From the NCBI GenBank assembly GCA_029786595.1, contig JAFLXO010000010.1, positions 1-34,218 on the forward strand: a stretch of DNA of 34,218 bases, in the 5' to 3' direction. A program made the position numbers and the translations under genes. The notes under the pieces are model-generated. The model was not told the origin of the DNA and did no database searches. It saw nothing but the letters and a program-made list of their open reading frames with translations. Position 1 is the first letter of the stretch, and every line of letters begins with the position of its first letter. Shown piece after piece: positions 16,717 through 24,055 of the stretch. This stretch comes from Nitrososphaerota archaeon. GTDB taxonomy: Archaea; Thermoproteota; Nitrososphaeria; Conexivisphaerales; UBA164.

Positions 16717-16893
16717 CTAAGGCCACGAGCTTCCCATGTAATTATCCCTTTGTGGATTCATCAGTAACATGAGACTTTTATCCTGTCTCATTGACACGCG
16801 GCTAGCATCCAGCTCATGGCCGGCTGTTGGTATTTTCGCAGGCGTAAATTCAGACATGCCCATTCCAATTAAATAACGCACGTCGCAATATAA
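16717..16893 (-). pseudogene. C-terminal relic of an IS200/IS605-type TnpB (OrfB)
   Basis: On the minus strand a 58-codon open segment reads DVRYLIGMGMSEFTPAKIPTAGHELDASRVS, then MLLMNPQRDNYMGSSWP and a TAG. Archaeal IS605 OrfB/TnpB proteins end in a variable tail after the zinc ribbon and RuvC-III region with this kind of sequence (GMSEFTPVE-like). A TAA immediately upstream ends the frame, and I find no zinc ribbon or RuvC motifs further up, so only the tail survives. The match is from memory of the family and is moderate. The rest of 16687-17015 holds nothing else I can name. Confidence 0.45.
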
Positions 16894-17015
16894 TTATGCT
16901 TGTTTTGAAATCCCTCTGCGCCATATAGCTACACGAAGGATAGAAGATGTTCCTGACAACGCAACCTTATGGTTCACATAGCAAAGCGGTCAATAATTTC
17001 AACTACGCATTAATC

Positions 17016-18284
17016 TTATTTTCCTCGAGGCGAACTGCTATGGGCCGCTACTACCTCACTTTCAAGTTCATCCAAGTTCTTTCGTTCACTTCTTGGTGCC
17101 ATAGATACCCCGGCCAAACCTACAGCCATGGGCAGGGGAGCCAGTACCAGGAATAAAGGAGAGATGCCAAATGAAATGAGGAGGGTTGGGAATATGAGAG
17201 TGCTAAGGTATCCACCGAGTCTACCTGATGCAAAGCCTATTCCGCTCGAAGTACTTCGAAAGAGGGTTGGAAATAATTCATTCGAATAAATGGAGCTAGT
17301 AGTATAACCTACTCCACCAAGTACCCATATTATTGAAATATCTGATATAAAAAGCGCTATACTTGACCTGGCCAATAAATAACCTACCATCAAAAATACA
17401 CCGACTATTATCGAGGACGAGATGATCATAACCCTGCGCCCTATCCTGTCAACATATTTGAAAGTTAACGCGGTGCCGCCGGCGAATCCCATCCATTGAA
17501 AGCCGCTTATTAGCAGAGCCCATGCCTTTGATAGTCCTTCAGCATGGACTAAGAAGGATGGGGTATAACTTGCGAATATGGCTAAAATAAAGGTCCAAAT
17601 GAAGAACGCAATAGCAACAAACGAAAGTTTTGTGGCGAAACTTTGTTTATCAATCGGCTGGGCTTTTAGGTCATCCTTTTTCGAAGCGCTCCAGATTTTA
17701 CTTTCTGGTAGTCCTCTCCTAAGTAGTAACACTACGATAGGGGGGACAGCCCCCATCCCCAATATATATCTCCAGGATTCGGCGCCTAATGGTAGGAACA
17801 GCAGGGCAGCGATTGCGGCCGCACCTCCCCCCACTCCCCAAAGAAGAGACTGTAGAGCTACGAGCCTGCCCCTGTTCTCTTTGTTGGAAATTTCGGCCAG
17901 CAGGCTCCCGCCTACCGGAATATCGCCCCCTATTCCTATACCGACTAGAAGCCTGCTTAGCAATAGTATGGACGGTTCTGTCGCTACGGCGCTTAGAAGC
18001 GACCCTAGCACGAAAAACAGGAGGACGTTCAGAAATATAATGCGTCTGCCTGTTATATCAGCCAGCCTTCCAAATGCCAGGGCACCTATAATAGAGCCTA
18101 TAAAAGGCGCCGATACTATTAATCCTGTATAGCTGCTTGTAAGATGGAAATATGGGACAAGTGTTAAAAGGGCGCCGCTGGCGATCAGCAGGGCAAACCC
18201 ATCGGCGAAACCGCCCATCCCTATAAGGACCGGGGCATAATATCTTGATAAATTTAGATTGAGCTTCAATTTCCTTATGCACAC
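17016..18284 (-). CDS. MFS transporter, sugar-porter/aromatic-acid symporter type
   Basis: This 422-residue, 12-segment transporter has strong motifs. Loop 2-3 is FGRLADITGRRIIF, and RLLVGIGIGGDIPVGGSLLAEISNKENRGR (TM4-5) is the signature of the sugar-porter and aromatic-acid/H+ symporter groups. The same motif A is repeated in the second half (DRIGRRVMI), and ELFPTLFRSTSSGIGFASGRLGG is also typical. The substrate may be a sugar, an organic acid or an aromatic acid. The start is GTG at 18284. A perfect 15-bp palindrome sits directly before it, between the TATA-like box and the start, so expression is probably repressible. A possible HTH regulator is divergently transcribed 115 nt away. Confidence 0.9.
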   Translation of the reverse strand: MCIRKLKLNLNLSRYYAPVLIGMGGFADGFALLIASGALLTLVPYFHLTSSYTGLIVSAPFIGSIIGALAFGRLADITGRRIIFLNVLLFFVLGSLLSAVATEPSILLLSRLLVGIGIGGDIPVGGSLLAEISNKENRGRLVALQSLLWGVGGGAAAIAALLFLPLGAESWRYILGMGAVPPIVVLLLRRGLPESKIWSASKKDDLKAQPIDKQSFATKLSFVAIAFFIWTFILAIFASYTPSFLVHAEGLSKAWALLISGFQWMGFAGGTALTFKYVDRIGRRVMIISSSIIVGVFLMVGYLLARSSIALFISDISIIWVLGGVGYTTSSIYSNELFPTLFRSTSSGIGFASGRLGGYLSTLIFPTLLISFGISPLFLVLAPLPMAVGLAGVSMAPRSERKNLDELESEVVAAHSSSPRGK

Positions 18285-18285
18285 C

Positions 18286-18300
18286 TATGACATTGTCATA
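18286..18300. promoter_or_regulatory. Perfect 15-bp palindrome, candidate operator for the MFS gene
   Basis: TATGACATTGTCATA is an exact inverted repeat with 7-bp arms around one T. On the minus strand it begins directly after the TATA-like box (cttaaata, 18303-18310) and ends 1 nt before the GTG start at 18284. A protein bound here would block transcription start. The bound protein is unknown; the divergent gene at 18400 is one candidate. Confidence 0.55.
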
Positions 18301-18399
18301 TTTAAGTCAATCGCAAATTTTTCAATGCTGGGAAGCAAGTATTTTAAACAACTTCTACTTAATAGAAAATATTTAAAGGAGGAGATACTAACATAATTT

Positions 18400-18984
18400 G
18401 TGAAACATATAGATATAGCTCGTCATCTGATAGAACAGGACTTTGCTTACAGGACCTGTTTAGCTCGAGGCGTGATCAATTATACCGCGCTTGCTAAGAA
18501 GATAAAACCTATCTTGGAAAGGACAACAGGGTATCCGGTTGCTACTAATACGATAGTCAAGATGCTGACTAGGATTAAAACACAAGAACTGAAGGCCGTA
18601 GATCCTTATGGCGCATTATCAAGGATCACCATTTCGATGGATTATGGATATGAGAGAAAAGAACTAAGATCATTCAAATATGAAGGAAATGAAATCATGA
18701 TAGTGAACTTAAACGACAGGTACGAAGTCCTATATAAAAATAAAAAAGGGACAGGACATGCCCTCCTTAAGATAAAACTCAATCGGGATATGGAGGAGAC
18801 CCCAGGTATAACCGTTCTTCTTCTATATTTGCTTGCGGGTAAGAACGTCGAAGTTAGCAGTATATACAGATTCGGTGATCAGGTGTGGTTCTTGCTGCCA
18901 GCTGGTGATGCCCCAAAATCCATAGAAGCTCTTTCACATTTCACTGTAGGTCTAAAGGTGAAGGTTGAAGCTTCAGGATTATAA
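18400..18984 (+). CDS. Unassigned archaeal protein with HTH-like N-terminus and ACT-like C-terminus
   Basis: This 194-residue protein is not one I can name. The N-terminal segment (about 1-65) is helical: IDIARHLIEQDFAYRTCLARGVINYTALAKKIKPILER, then VATNTIVKMLTRIK, which fits a winged-helix-type DNA-binding domain. The rest alternates strands and helices (ITISMDYGYE, GITVLLLYLLAGKNVEVSSIYRFGDQVWFLLP), suggestive of an ACT-like ligand-binding fold. Archaeal ACT-domain regulators have this plan, so a ligand-responsive regulator is my inference. The GTG start at 18400 lies about 30 nt after aaatatttaaag. It is divergent to the MFS gene with the palindromic operator. Confidence 0.6.
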   Translation: MKHIDIARHLIEQDFAYRTCLARGVINYTALAKKIKPILERTTGYPVATNTIVKMLTRIKTQELKAVDPYGALSRITISMDYGYERKELRSFKYEGNEIMIVNLNDRYEVLYKNKKGTGHALLKIKLNRDMEETPGITVLLLYLLAGKNVEVSSIYRFGDQVWFLLPAGDAPKSIEALSHFTVGLKVKVEASGL

Positions 18985-19077
18985 TTTCTAGTATGGGAAT
19001 AATCCTATTGGCTTTTCACTACTCTATAATATATCGCAGGAGTTTAAAGGTGCCGGCATTTTTTATACTTCAGAAAC

Positions 19078-19743
19078 TTAAAGTTTTAACATATGACCGT
19101 TTTCATTCAGCCATGTCCTATTTGTTTCATAGTCCGGTTTTAATAGCCCGACCTGCTTCCAAAATAGCTTAGAGTGGTTTCTTACCTTTAGATGCGCGAG
19201 CTCATGAACCACTACATAATCTATAACAGGTAGTGGGGCCATGACCAGTTTCCAGGAGAACCTCAAGTCCCCTTGCACTGAGCATGAACCCCATTTCCTA
19301 TTAGCATTAGAGATTTTCACACAACGGTATTTTAAACCGTTGATCGACGTGAAAAATTTTACCCTTTGTGTAATCACCTTAAGTGCTGCCTCTCTGTACC
19401 ATTTGGTTAGGATAGAGGTAACATCTATATCTACTCCCTTTAAAACATTAAATGAATCGCCATTCCAAACTGGCGAATTAAAGTCCTTCCTATTCAGCCT
19501 ATATAGATTACCTAAATATAGTAACTTCTCACCATCCTCGAACCTGTGATATGGTTCTTCGGTCAACCTTTTTATCATTAAGCCCTTCTTCTTTTGTATC
19601 CAAACATTATGCCTTTGAATAAACTCTTCGATATACCTATCTGCCACTCCATATGGGGCATGTAGAACTACAGACGCATCCTCCTTTACATGGAGTGAAA
19701 TCGTCTTCCTCTTCGACCTTATAACCTGGATATCCTTGTTCAT
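19078..19743 (-). CDS. YgjP-like (DUF45, SprT-type) zinc metallopeptidase
   Basis: This 221-residue protein of the M48-related YgjP group has the zinc motif VVHELAHLKVRNHSKLFW (HExxH plus distal His) near residue 180. The upstream family blocks are ISNANRKWGSCSVQGDLRFSWKLVMAPLPVIDYVV and the N-terminal beta strands IRSKRKTISLHVKEDASVVLHAPYGV. The length is typical (about 220-240). The cellular substrate of this family is poorly known, and members are often neighbours of restriction systems, but none is present here. ATG start at 19743. An inverted repeat lies in its upstream region. Confidence 0.88.
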   Translation of the reverse strand: MNKDIQVIRSKRKTISLHVKEDASVVLHAPYGVADRYIEEFIQRHNVWIQKKKGLMIKRLTEEPYHRFEDGEKLLYLGNLYRLNRKDFNSPVWNGDSFNVLKGVDIDVTSILTKWYREAALKVITQRVKFFTSINGLKYRCVKISNANRKWGSCSVQGDLRFSWKLVMAPLPVIDYVVVHELAHLKVRNHSKLFWKQVGLLKPDYETNRTWLNENGHMLKL

Positions 19744-19755
19744 GACTGCTACTGC

Positions 19756-19788
19756 TAGGTGATATTGTGCATATCAACTTATCACCTA
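19756..19788. repeat. Inverted repeat, 9-bp perfect arms, 15-nt spacer, upstream of the YgjP-like gene
   Basis: TAGGTGATA (19756-19764) and TATCACCTA (19780-19788) are exact reverse complements. The repeat lies 12-45 nt before the ATG of the minus-strand peptidase, downstream of an AT box on that strand (about 19800-19811). It could be an operator or an RNA hairpin in the leader that hides the GGTGAT element within the left arm of the transcript. Confidence 0.45.
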
Positions 19789-19898
19789 CTCTGACAAGTA
19801 AAATTAATAAACGCTGGACTAAAAACAACAGGTTAGTATCAGCCGATTGAAGATTCAGTTAAACTTATCTATGGGTGTACTGAGAGGATAGAATATTC

Positions 19899-20993
19899 AT
19901 GGTGGCTATTAGTTTAACTGATGCTCTAGTATATGGAAGCAACATAGCTTGGATAGTGCTAATAGTGTTCATATTTGCCTATAATCAAAGGCTTCAAATA
20001 TTTTTAAGCTTGCGATCGGTTAATAAGAGCCTTGTAAAGATCGAGAGTTGGAATAAGGAAGCCAAGGATAAGTTCTTTTTACTCCTGAAAGAAAGAGGGG
20101 CTAGCGATGCTCTTTTAAAAACTGAAGCTAATGCCATGGTTAATACATTTGTGATCGAGCCTGTAAATATGGATCCAAAAGGGATAATCAGTAAAATAGA
20201 TAACGTGGTCCATAACTATGAAGAATTCTTTAAGGCTAAGATTCGGAAAATGTTACCGGCGGTTAATGAGGTTGATCTATATAATCTGAGCGATGTAGCT
20301 GAGGCTTCATTGGTTTTGAATGAAATATACAAGCAGATAAGGCATTACTATCTCTCGGCTAAGAAATACCATGACTACTACTCGCTGGTGCTCCTGCAGA
20401 TGCAAATGCCCATGATAATGGAGGTAGCTGAAGCTTATTATGGCGCTATTCCAGCCCTATCCAAGGGAACTAGTATCGGAGATGCCGTAGGCCCTCTTGT
20501 GATCACACAGCTCGCTGGAGGTGCCGAATTTAAGCCAATAGTAAAGGAAACCGTGGTGGCAGAAAGCACTGTCGAAGAACGAAAGGCCATTTTAATAAAG
20601 GCCAAAGGGCCAGGCGGTACTGTAGGGAGGCCAGGGGAAGCCATCAAAAAGGCGGTTGAAAGTTATAATATAAATTATATAATAACCGTAGACGCGGGGC
20701 TAAAGCTCGAAGGTGAGAATTCTGGACAGACCATAGAGGGTTATGGCGTAGCCATTGGCGGCCCTGGAACAGACAAGTTCTTTGTCGAGGAGTCCGCTAC
20801 CGCTCGGAAAATTCCCATGTACGTTGTTATAATAAAAATGTCTGAAAAGGAGGCCATAGGGGAGATGACTGACGCTGTAAGGCGTGCCTCATTGGACGCC
20901 ATAAACAAGGTCAAGATGATAGTTAGGGAAAGAACTAGTAAGGATGATGTGGTTCTAATAGCCGGAATAGGAAATACTATGGGAATAAGTTAA
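19899..20993 (+). CDS. DUF1512 archaeal conserved protein, membrane-anchored
   Basis: This 364-residue protein has one N-terminal transmembrane helix (IAWIVLIVFIFAYNQ, about 15-30), a helical, charged middle (about 35-190), and a C-terminal alpha/beta domain (about 205-364). The last contains ILIKAKGPGGTVGRPGEAIKKAVE, TVDAGLKLEGENSGQTIEGYGVAIGGPGTDKF and IAGIGNTMGIS. It matches the archaeal DUF1512 family as I know it, found mainly in Thermoproteota; the function is unknown. The glycine-rich loops suggest a nucleotide or phosphate site, which is inference. The ATG at 19899 starts the hydrophobic segment cleanly. The stop overlaps tail to tail with the convergent dcd-like gene. Confidence 0.85.
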   Translation: MVAISLTDALVYGSNIAWIVLIVFIFAYNQRLQIFLSLRSVNKSLVKIESWNKEAKDKFFLLLKERGASDALLKTEANAMVNTFVIEPVNMDPKGIISKIDNVVHNYEEFFKAKIRKMLPAVNEVDLYNLSDVAEASLVLNEIYKQIRHYYLSAKKYHDYYSLVLLQMQMPMIMEVAEAYYGAIPALSKGTSIGDAVGPLVITQLAGGAEFKPIVKETVVAESTVEERKAILIKAKGPGGTVGRPGEAIKKAVESYNINYIITVDAGLKLEGENSGQTIEGYGVAIGGPGTDKFFVEESATARKIPMYVVIIKMSEKEAIGEMTDAVRRASLDAINKVKMIVRERTSKDDVVLIAGIGNTMGIS

Positions 20994-21469
20994 GGTCTAT
21001 CAGTAAGGATTGCCCTCTTAAGACCGTCGCTGTTCTGATACTTACCCCGGTATCCAGTTGATTCATAAGATTCCTGCATTAAAAAGTGCCATACCTTCAA
21101 ACCTTTCTCCAGCTTTATGGGGCGCGGCCCCATCCTTATAATTAGACTGAGGACGCCACTATAGCCAGCGTCTACTACCGTCGGTGGAATTAGGAGCCCC
21201 ATCCTTGCCCATGTGCTCTTGAGGAAGATCAATCCCACCACATTCAATGGCAGAGTTATCCTTTCAGCCGTACTCATTAGGTAAAAAGTGTCTGGCCTGC
21301 TCATAAATCCTTCATCCATACTGTATTCTAGTTCATTGCTTATATCCACAACCTTATCTCCAATTCGTAAATCGATGCCGTTGGGTGACAAATTATCCGA
21401 CAAAAAGGGTTCTATCCCAATTTCTCCGCTCAGGATCCTTTTCTTTATTTCAATATCAGAAAGTATCAA
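20990..21469 (-). CDS. dCTP deaminase/dUTPase-fold protein lacking the deaminase Glu
   Basis: This 159-residue protein of the Dcd family contains KSTWARMG (the Ser and Arg of RSSLARLG) and VVDAGYSGVLSLIIRMG, then GLKVWHFLM and a C-terminal lid YRGKYQNSDG. Dcd enzymes deaminate dCTP with a Glu in the strand after DxGxxG (E. coli VLEFYN, Methanocaldococcus TLEIVAF). Here that position is Ile (SLIIRMG). The Asp that acts in dUTP hydrolysis (VVDAG) is kept. I infer a dUTPase or an inactive paralogue. It is shorter than Dcd (about 190-205). The start TTG at 21469 lies 1 nt after the aminotransferase stop, so the two are co-transcribed. Confidence 0.85.
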   Translation of the reverse strand: MILSDIEIKKRILSGEIGIEPFLSDNLSPNGIDLRIGDKVVDISNELEYSMDEGFMSRPDTFYLMSTAERITLPLNVVGLIFLKSTWARMGLLIPPTVVDAGYSGVLSLIIRMGPRPIKLEKGLKVWHFLMQESYESTGYRGKYQNSDGLKRAILTDRP

Positions 21470-21470
21470 C

Positions 21471-22550
21471 TCAGATCCTCTTTTTATTTATCAGGCCTGG
21501 TAAAGAATCTATTAGGGGGCGTGGTGCCATGGAAAATCTCAGTGGGTTTTTGAATTTCAAAAATGGTTTTAGTCTCCTTGTTATGTATCCATTTTTGAGC
21601 AGTTCATTAAACAGCTTTTCAGTCGAGGTTTGTGTAGATATTGTAAGGAAGAAGGTATCGGTTGGTGTTTTCTTTATTCCTTGATCTAGCTCACTTAGGA
21701 ACCAGCTCATGGTTTCCAACGCCTGATTCCACTTGGCTTTAAAATAATCTAGGTGCTCTAGGGCTTCAGCTGCAAGGGCCAGAGACAGGCTCGATATGGG
21801 GAAAGTGAGCTGCATGTTGTTCAACACCCTTATTAAATCAGGCGGACCAATTATATACCCTATTCTCATTCCAGCAAGTGCAAATGACTTCGAAAATGTA
21901 CGCATTATGGCTAAATTATCATAGCGCTTGAGATATTTAATCAGGCTCCTTTTGGATATCTCAGCATAAGTTTCATCTATAACTAGGAGACCCGGAAAGG
22001 AATCCAAGAGCCGTTTTAGCTCCTCCTCATCTATGGAGTTCCCGGTAGGGTTATTTGGGGAACACAAAAAGAGCATATCGGTGCCCCCCTTTAAAATCAT
22101 TTCAACTGGAAGGCTAAAATCTTCACGGTAAGGAAAGGATACTGCGCGAACCCGGTTTAGGGTTGATCTGACTTTATACATGGAAAAGGTCGGTTCGACG
22201 ATCCCCACGCCTCCATTTTTTTTAAAAACAAGCGTAAGTAAGTCTATTATCTGATCAGTGCCGGCGCCAAGAAACACACTGGAAGCATTTATACCGAGGT
22301 ACCTTCCTATCGATTCCTTCAAATAATCTGTCTCCATATGGGGATATAACCTGGGGTCCACCCTGTCAATGGCCCTTTTAAGTAAGCCAGAAATAAACTC
22401 CCTTTCTACAAATAGGTTTTCATTTGATTGCAGAGGAATCATATCCTCTGTTTTTATTCCAGTTATCCTTGCTGCCTTCTGAATACTTATGCCCCCTTCG
22501 TATAGATCTCTATCTGAAAACATCCTGAGCCGCTTCGTCCATTCCTTCAA
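21471..22550 (-). CDS. PLP aminotransferase, HisC-like (histidinol-phosphate type)
   Basis: This 359-residue fold-type I enzyme shows SNENLF near the N-terminus, VFLGAGTDQIIDLL, LCSPNNPTGN (substrate/PLP Asn), VIDETYAEI (PLP-pyridine Asp), and the Schiff-base lysine in TFSKSFALAGMRIGYIIG. This is the HisC/CobD subfamily, and the length matches. Histidine synthesis is possible, but no his genes are near, and archaeal members also use other aromatic or phosphorylated substrates. The start is TTG at 22550. Upstream starts are not better supported. Operon with the dcd-like gene. Confidence 0.85.
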   Translation of the reverse strand: MKEWTKRLRMFSDRDLYEGGISIQKAARITGIKTEDMIPLQSNENLFVEREFISGLLKRAIDRVDPRLYPHMETDYLKESIGRYLGINASSVFLGAGTDQIIDLLTLVFKKNGGVGIVEPTFSMYKVRSTLNRVRAVSFPYREDFSLPVEMILKGGTDMLFLCSPNNPTGNSIDEEELKRLLDSFPGLLVIDETYAEISKRSLIKYLKRYDNLAIMRTFSKSFALAGMRIGYIIGPPDLIRVLNNMQLTFPISSLSLALAAEALEHLDYFKAKWNQALETMSWFLSELDQGIKKTPTDTFFLTISTQTSTEKLFNELLKNGYITRRLKPFLKFKNPLRFSMAPRPLIDSLPGLINKKRI

Positions 22551-22709
22551 AGATTGCGCCCTTGATGACTCCTACTATATCCGTTTTAAGTTTATCCTTT
22601 GAACTATTTATTACAAAATTATACTGTTGATAGATCAACGGCATGCCTTATTTAAAAGTGAAGAATTTTACACAAAACGCTTTTTAATCTAGGTATTAAG
22701 ACACATTTT

Positions 22710-23906
22710 ATGCACTCAAGGATCAATCGGATTTCGCTTGAAGAGGCATTTAGCCTATTATCACAAGAATTAAGAGCAAAGCCATTGGAGGCCATGGATG
22801 TTGAATCAGCGGTGGGAAGGGTACTGGCAGAAAACATAGTTTCTAGAGAAGATGTCCCAAAATGGCCAATCAGCGAAGTTGATGGGTACGCCCTTCGCGC
22901 TGACTCAAGGGTTACTACTTATACCATAGTGGGAAGGAGCGGACCTGGAGAAAGATTCAGCGGGCCCCTAACCGATGCACAATGTATAAGGATATTGACG
23001 GGCAGCTATTTGCCCGAGGGCACGGATACTGTGGTACCTCAGGAGGAGGTAATAAAAGATGGCAGCTCGATAACCATCAAGGGTGAAATCCCGCGGGGGG
23101 GTAGCCTAATGAAAAGTGGTTATGAATATAAAAATGGAGAGCTGATAGCTGGCCAGGGCAGCAGGATCACACCGTCTATGGCGGCATTCCTGACGTACCT
23201 GAGGATAGATCGTGTGTTGACTTACTCAACCATCAGTGTTGGCATCATTTCTGTCGGGTCTGAATTAACTACCATGGGTAAGTGGAGAGATGGAAAGGTC
23301 GTTAATTCTAATTATATATCGCTGATGGGATCGGCCCGGTCAATGGGATTAAATCCAAAGAACTTCGGTATAGTCAGGGACGATGTCACTGAAATTTCCG
23401 AGAAGATAAGAACCGCGCTAAGGAAATGCGATATTGTGGTTATGAGCGGGGGATCGAGCGTTGGAGATACCGACATGGTGTTTGAAGCACTGCATCAAAT
23501 CAAATCCAAGTATATTTTCCATGGCTTAAAACTTAAGCCTGGAAGGACTGCCGGAGTTGCAATTATGAATGGAAAACCAATAGTCTCCGTTTCAGGAAAT
23601 ATACAAGCTGCAACCATCGAGCTGATGATAGTTGTTAGTGAAATTGCCAGATTGCTGTCAGGAGGCGGTATTACGGTTAAACGAATGACATGTATGATAG
23701 ACAGGGATGTCGAACTTAATACCAAGCCTGGCTATAAAAGCGTACTATGGCTTAAGCTCTATCAGATAGGGAATCAGCTCTTTGGGTCTCCTCTTATGGC
23801 AAGAAGCCCGATGAAGAGTATCGTTATGAGGGCGGACGGGTTCAGTATAGTTGAATCGCCCAATTTGAGGAGTGGAGAAAACATCGAAACTATACTTCTG
23901 AATTAA
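22710..23906 (+). CDS. moeA: Molybdopterin molybdenumtransferase MoeA-like, with altered GNP motif
   Basis: This 398-residue protein inserts Mo or W into molybdopterin. Seen in order: the N-terminal domain with WPISEVDGYALRA, the GPGERFSG loop, ILTGSYLPEGTDTVVPQEEV, the MogA-like domain with VGIISVGSELT, NSNYISLMG and VVMSGGSSVGDTDMVFEAL, and a C-terminal beta domain. The usual GLPGNPVS strand is SVSGNIQAAT here, so its Pro residues are replaced. A W-dependent or divergent MoeA copy is possible, since archaea often have two. ATG at 22710 lies about 26 nt after ctttttaatc. The transcript probably ends at the T-run at 24004. Confidence 0.9.
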   Translation: MHSRINRISLEEAFSLLSQELRAKPLEAMDVESAVGRVLAENIVSREDVPKWPISEVDGYALRADSRVTTYTIVGRSGPGERFSGPLTDAQCIRILTGSYLPEGTDTVVPQEEVIKDGSSITIKGEIPRGGSLMKSGYEYKNGELIAGQGSRITPSMAAFLTYLRIDRVLTYSTISVGIISVGSELTTMGKWRDGKVVNSNYISLMGSARSMGLNPKNFGIVRDDVTEISEKIRTALRKCDIVVMSGGSSVGDTDMVFEALHQIKSKYIFHGLKLKPGRTAGVAIMNGKPIVSVSGNIQAATIELMIVVSEIARLLSGGGITVKRMTCMIDRDVELNTKPGYKSVLWLKLYQIGNQLFGSPLMARSPMKSIVMRADGFSIVESPNLRSGENIETILLN

Positions 23907-24003
23907 GCTGGGGGCGAAACTGATGAAAAAAATCAATATACGGATGTTCTATTGATTATTTCTGCAAAATCTGCTTTTATATAAATTTTTTATGTAAAAG
24001 ACC

Positions 24004-24011
24004 TTTTTTTT
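24004..24011 (+). terminator. T-run terminator after moeA
   Basis: Eight consecutive T after an AT-rich stretch, about 100 nt downstream of the moeA stop. Archaeal termination often uses T-runs without a hairpin. Confidence 0.4.
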
Positions 24012-24033
24012 ATTACAGAAACATCACACGAAA

Positions 24034-24045
24034 CATATATATATG
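24034..24045 (+). promoter_or_regulatory. TATA-like box of the nucleoside ABC operon
   Basis: The string catatatatatg is centred about 29 nt before TTG 24068 but only 17 nt before GTG 24056. The spacing favours the TTG as the true start of the binding-protein gene. Confidence 0.5.
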
Positions 24046-24055
24046 AACAATAATA

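Noticed and set aside
23915-23955. C/D-box-like sRNA downstream of moeA (ctgatgaaa...)
   Set aside because: Box C starts with C instead of A/G and no proper D box (CUGA) follows at the right distance.
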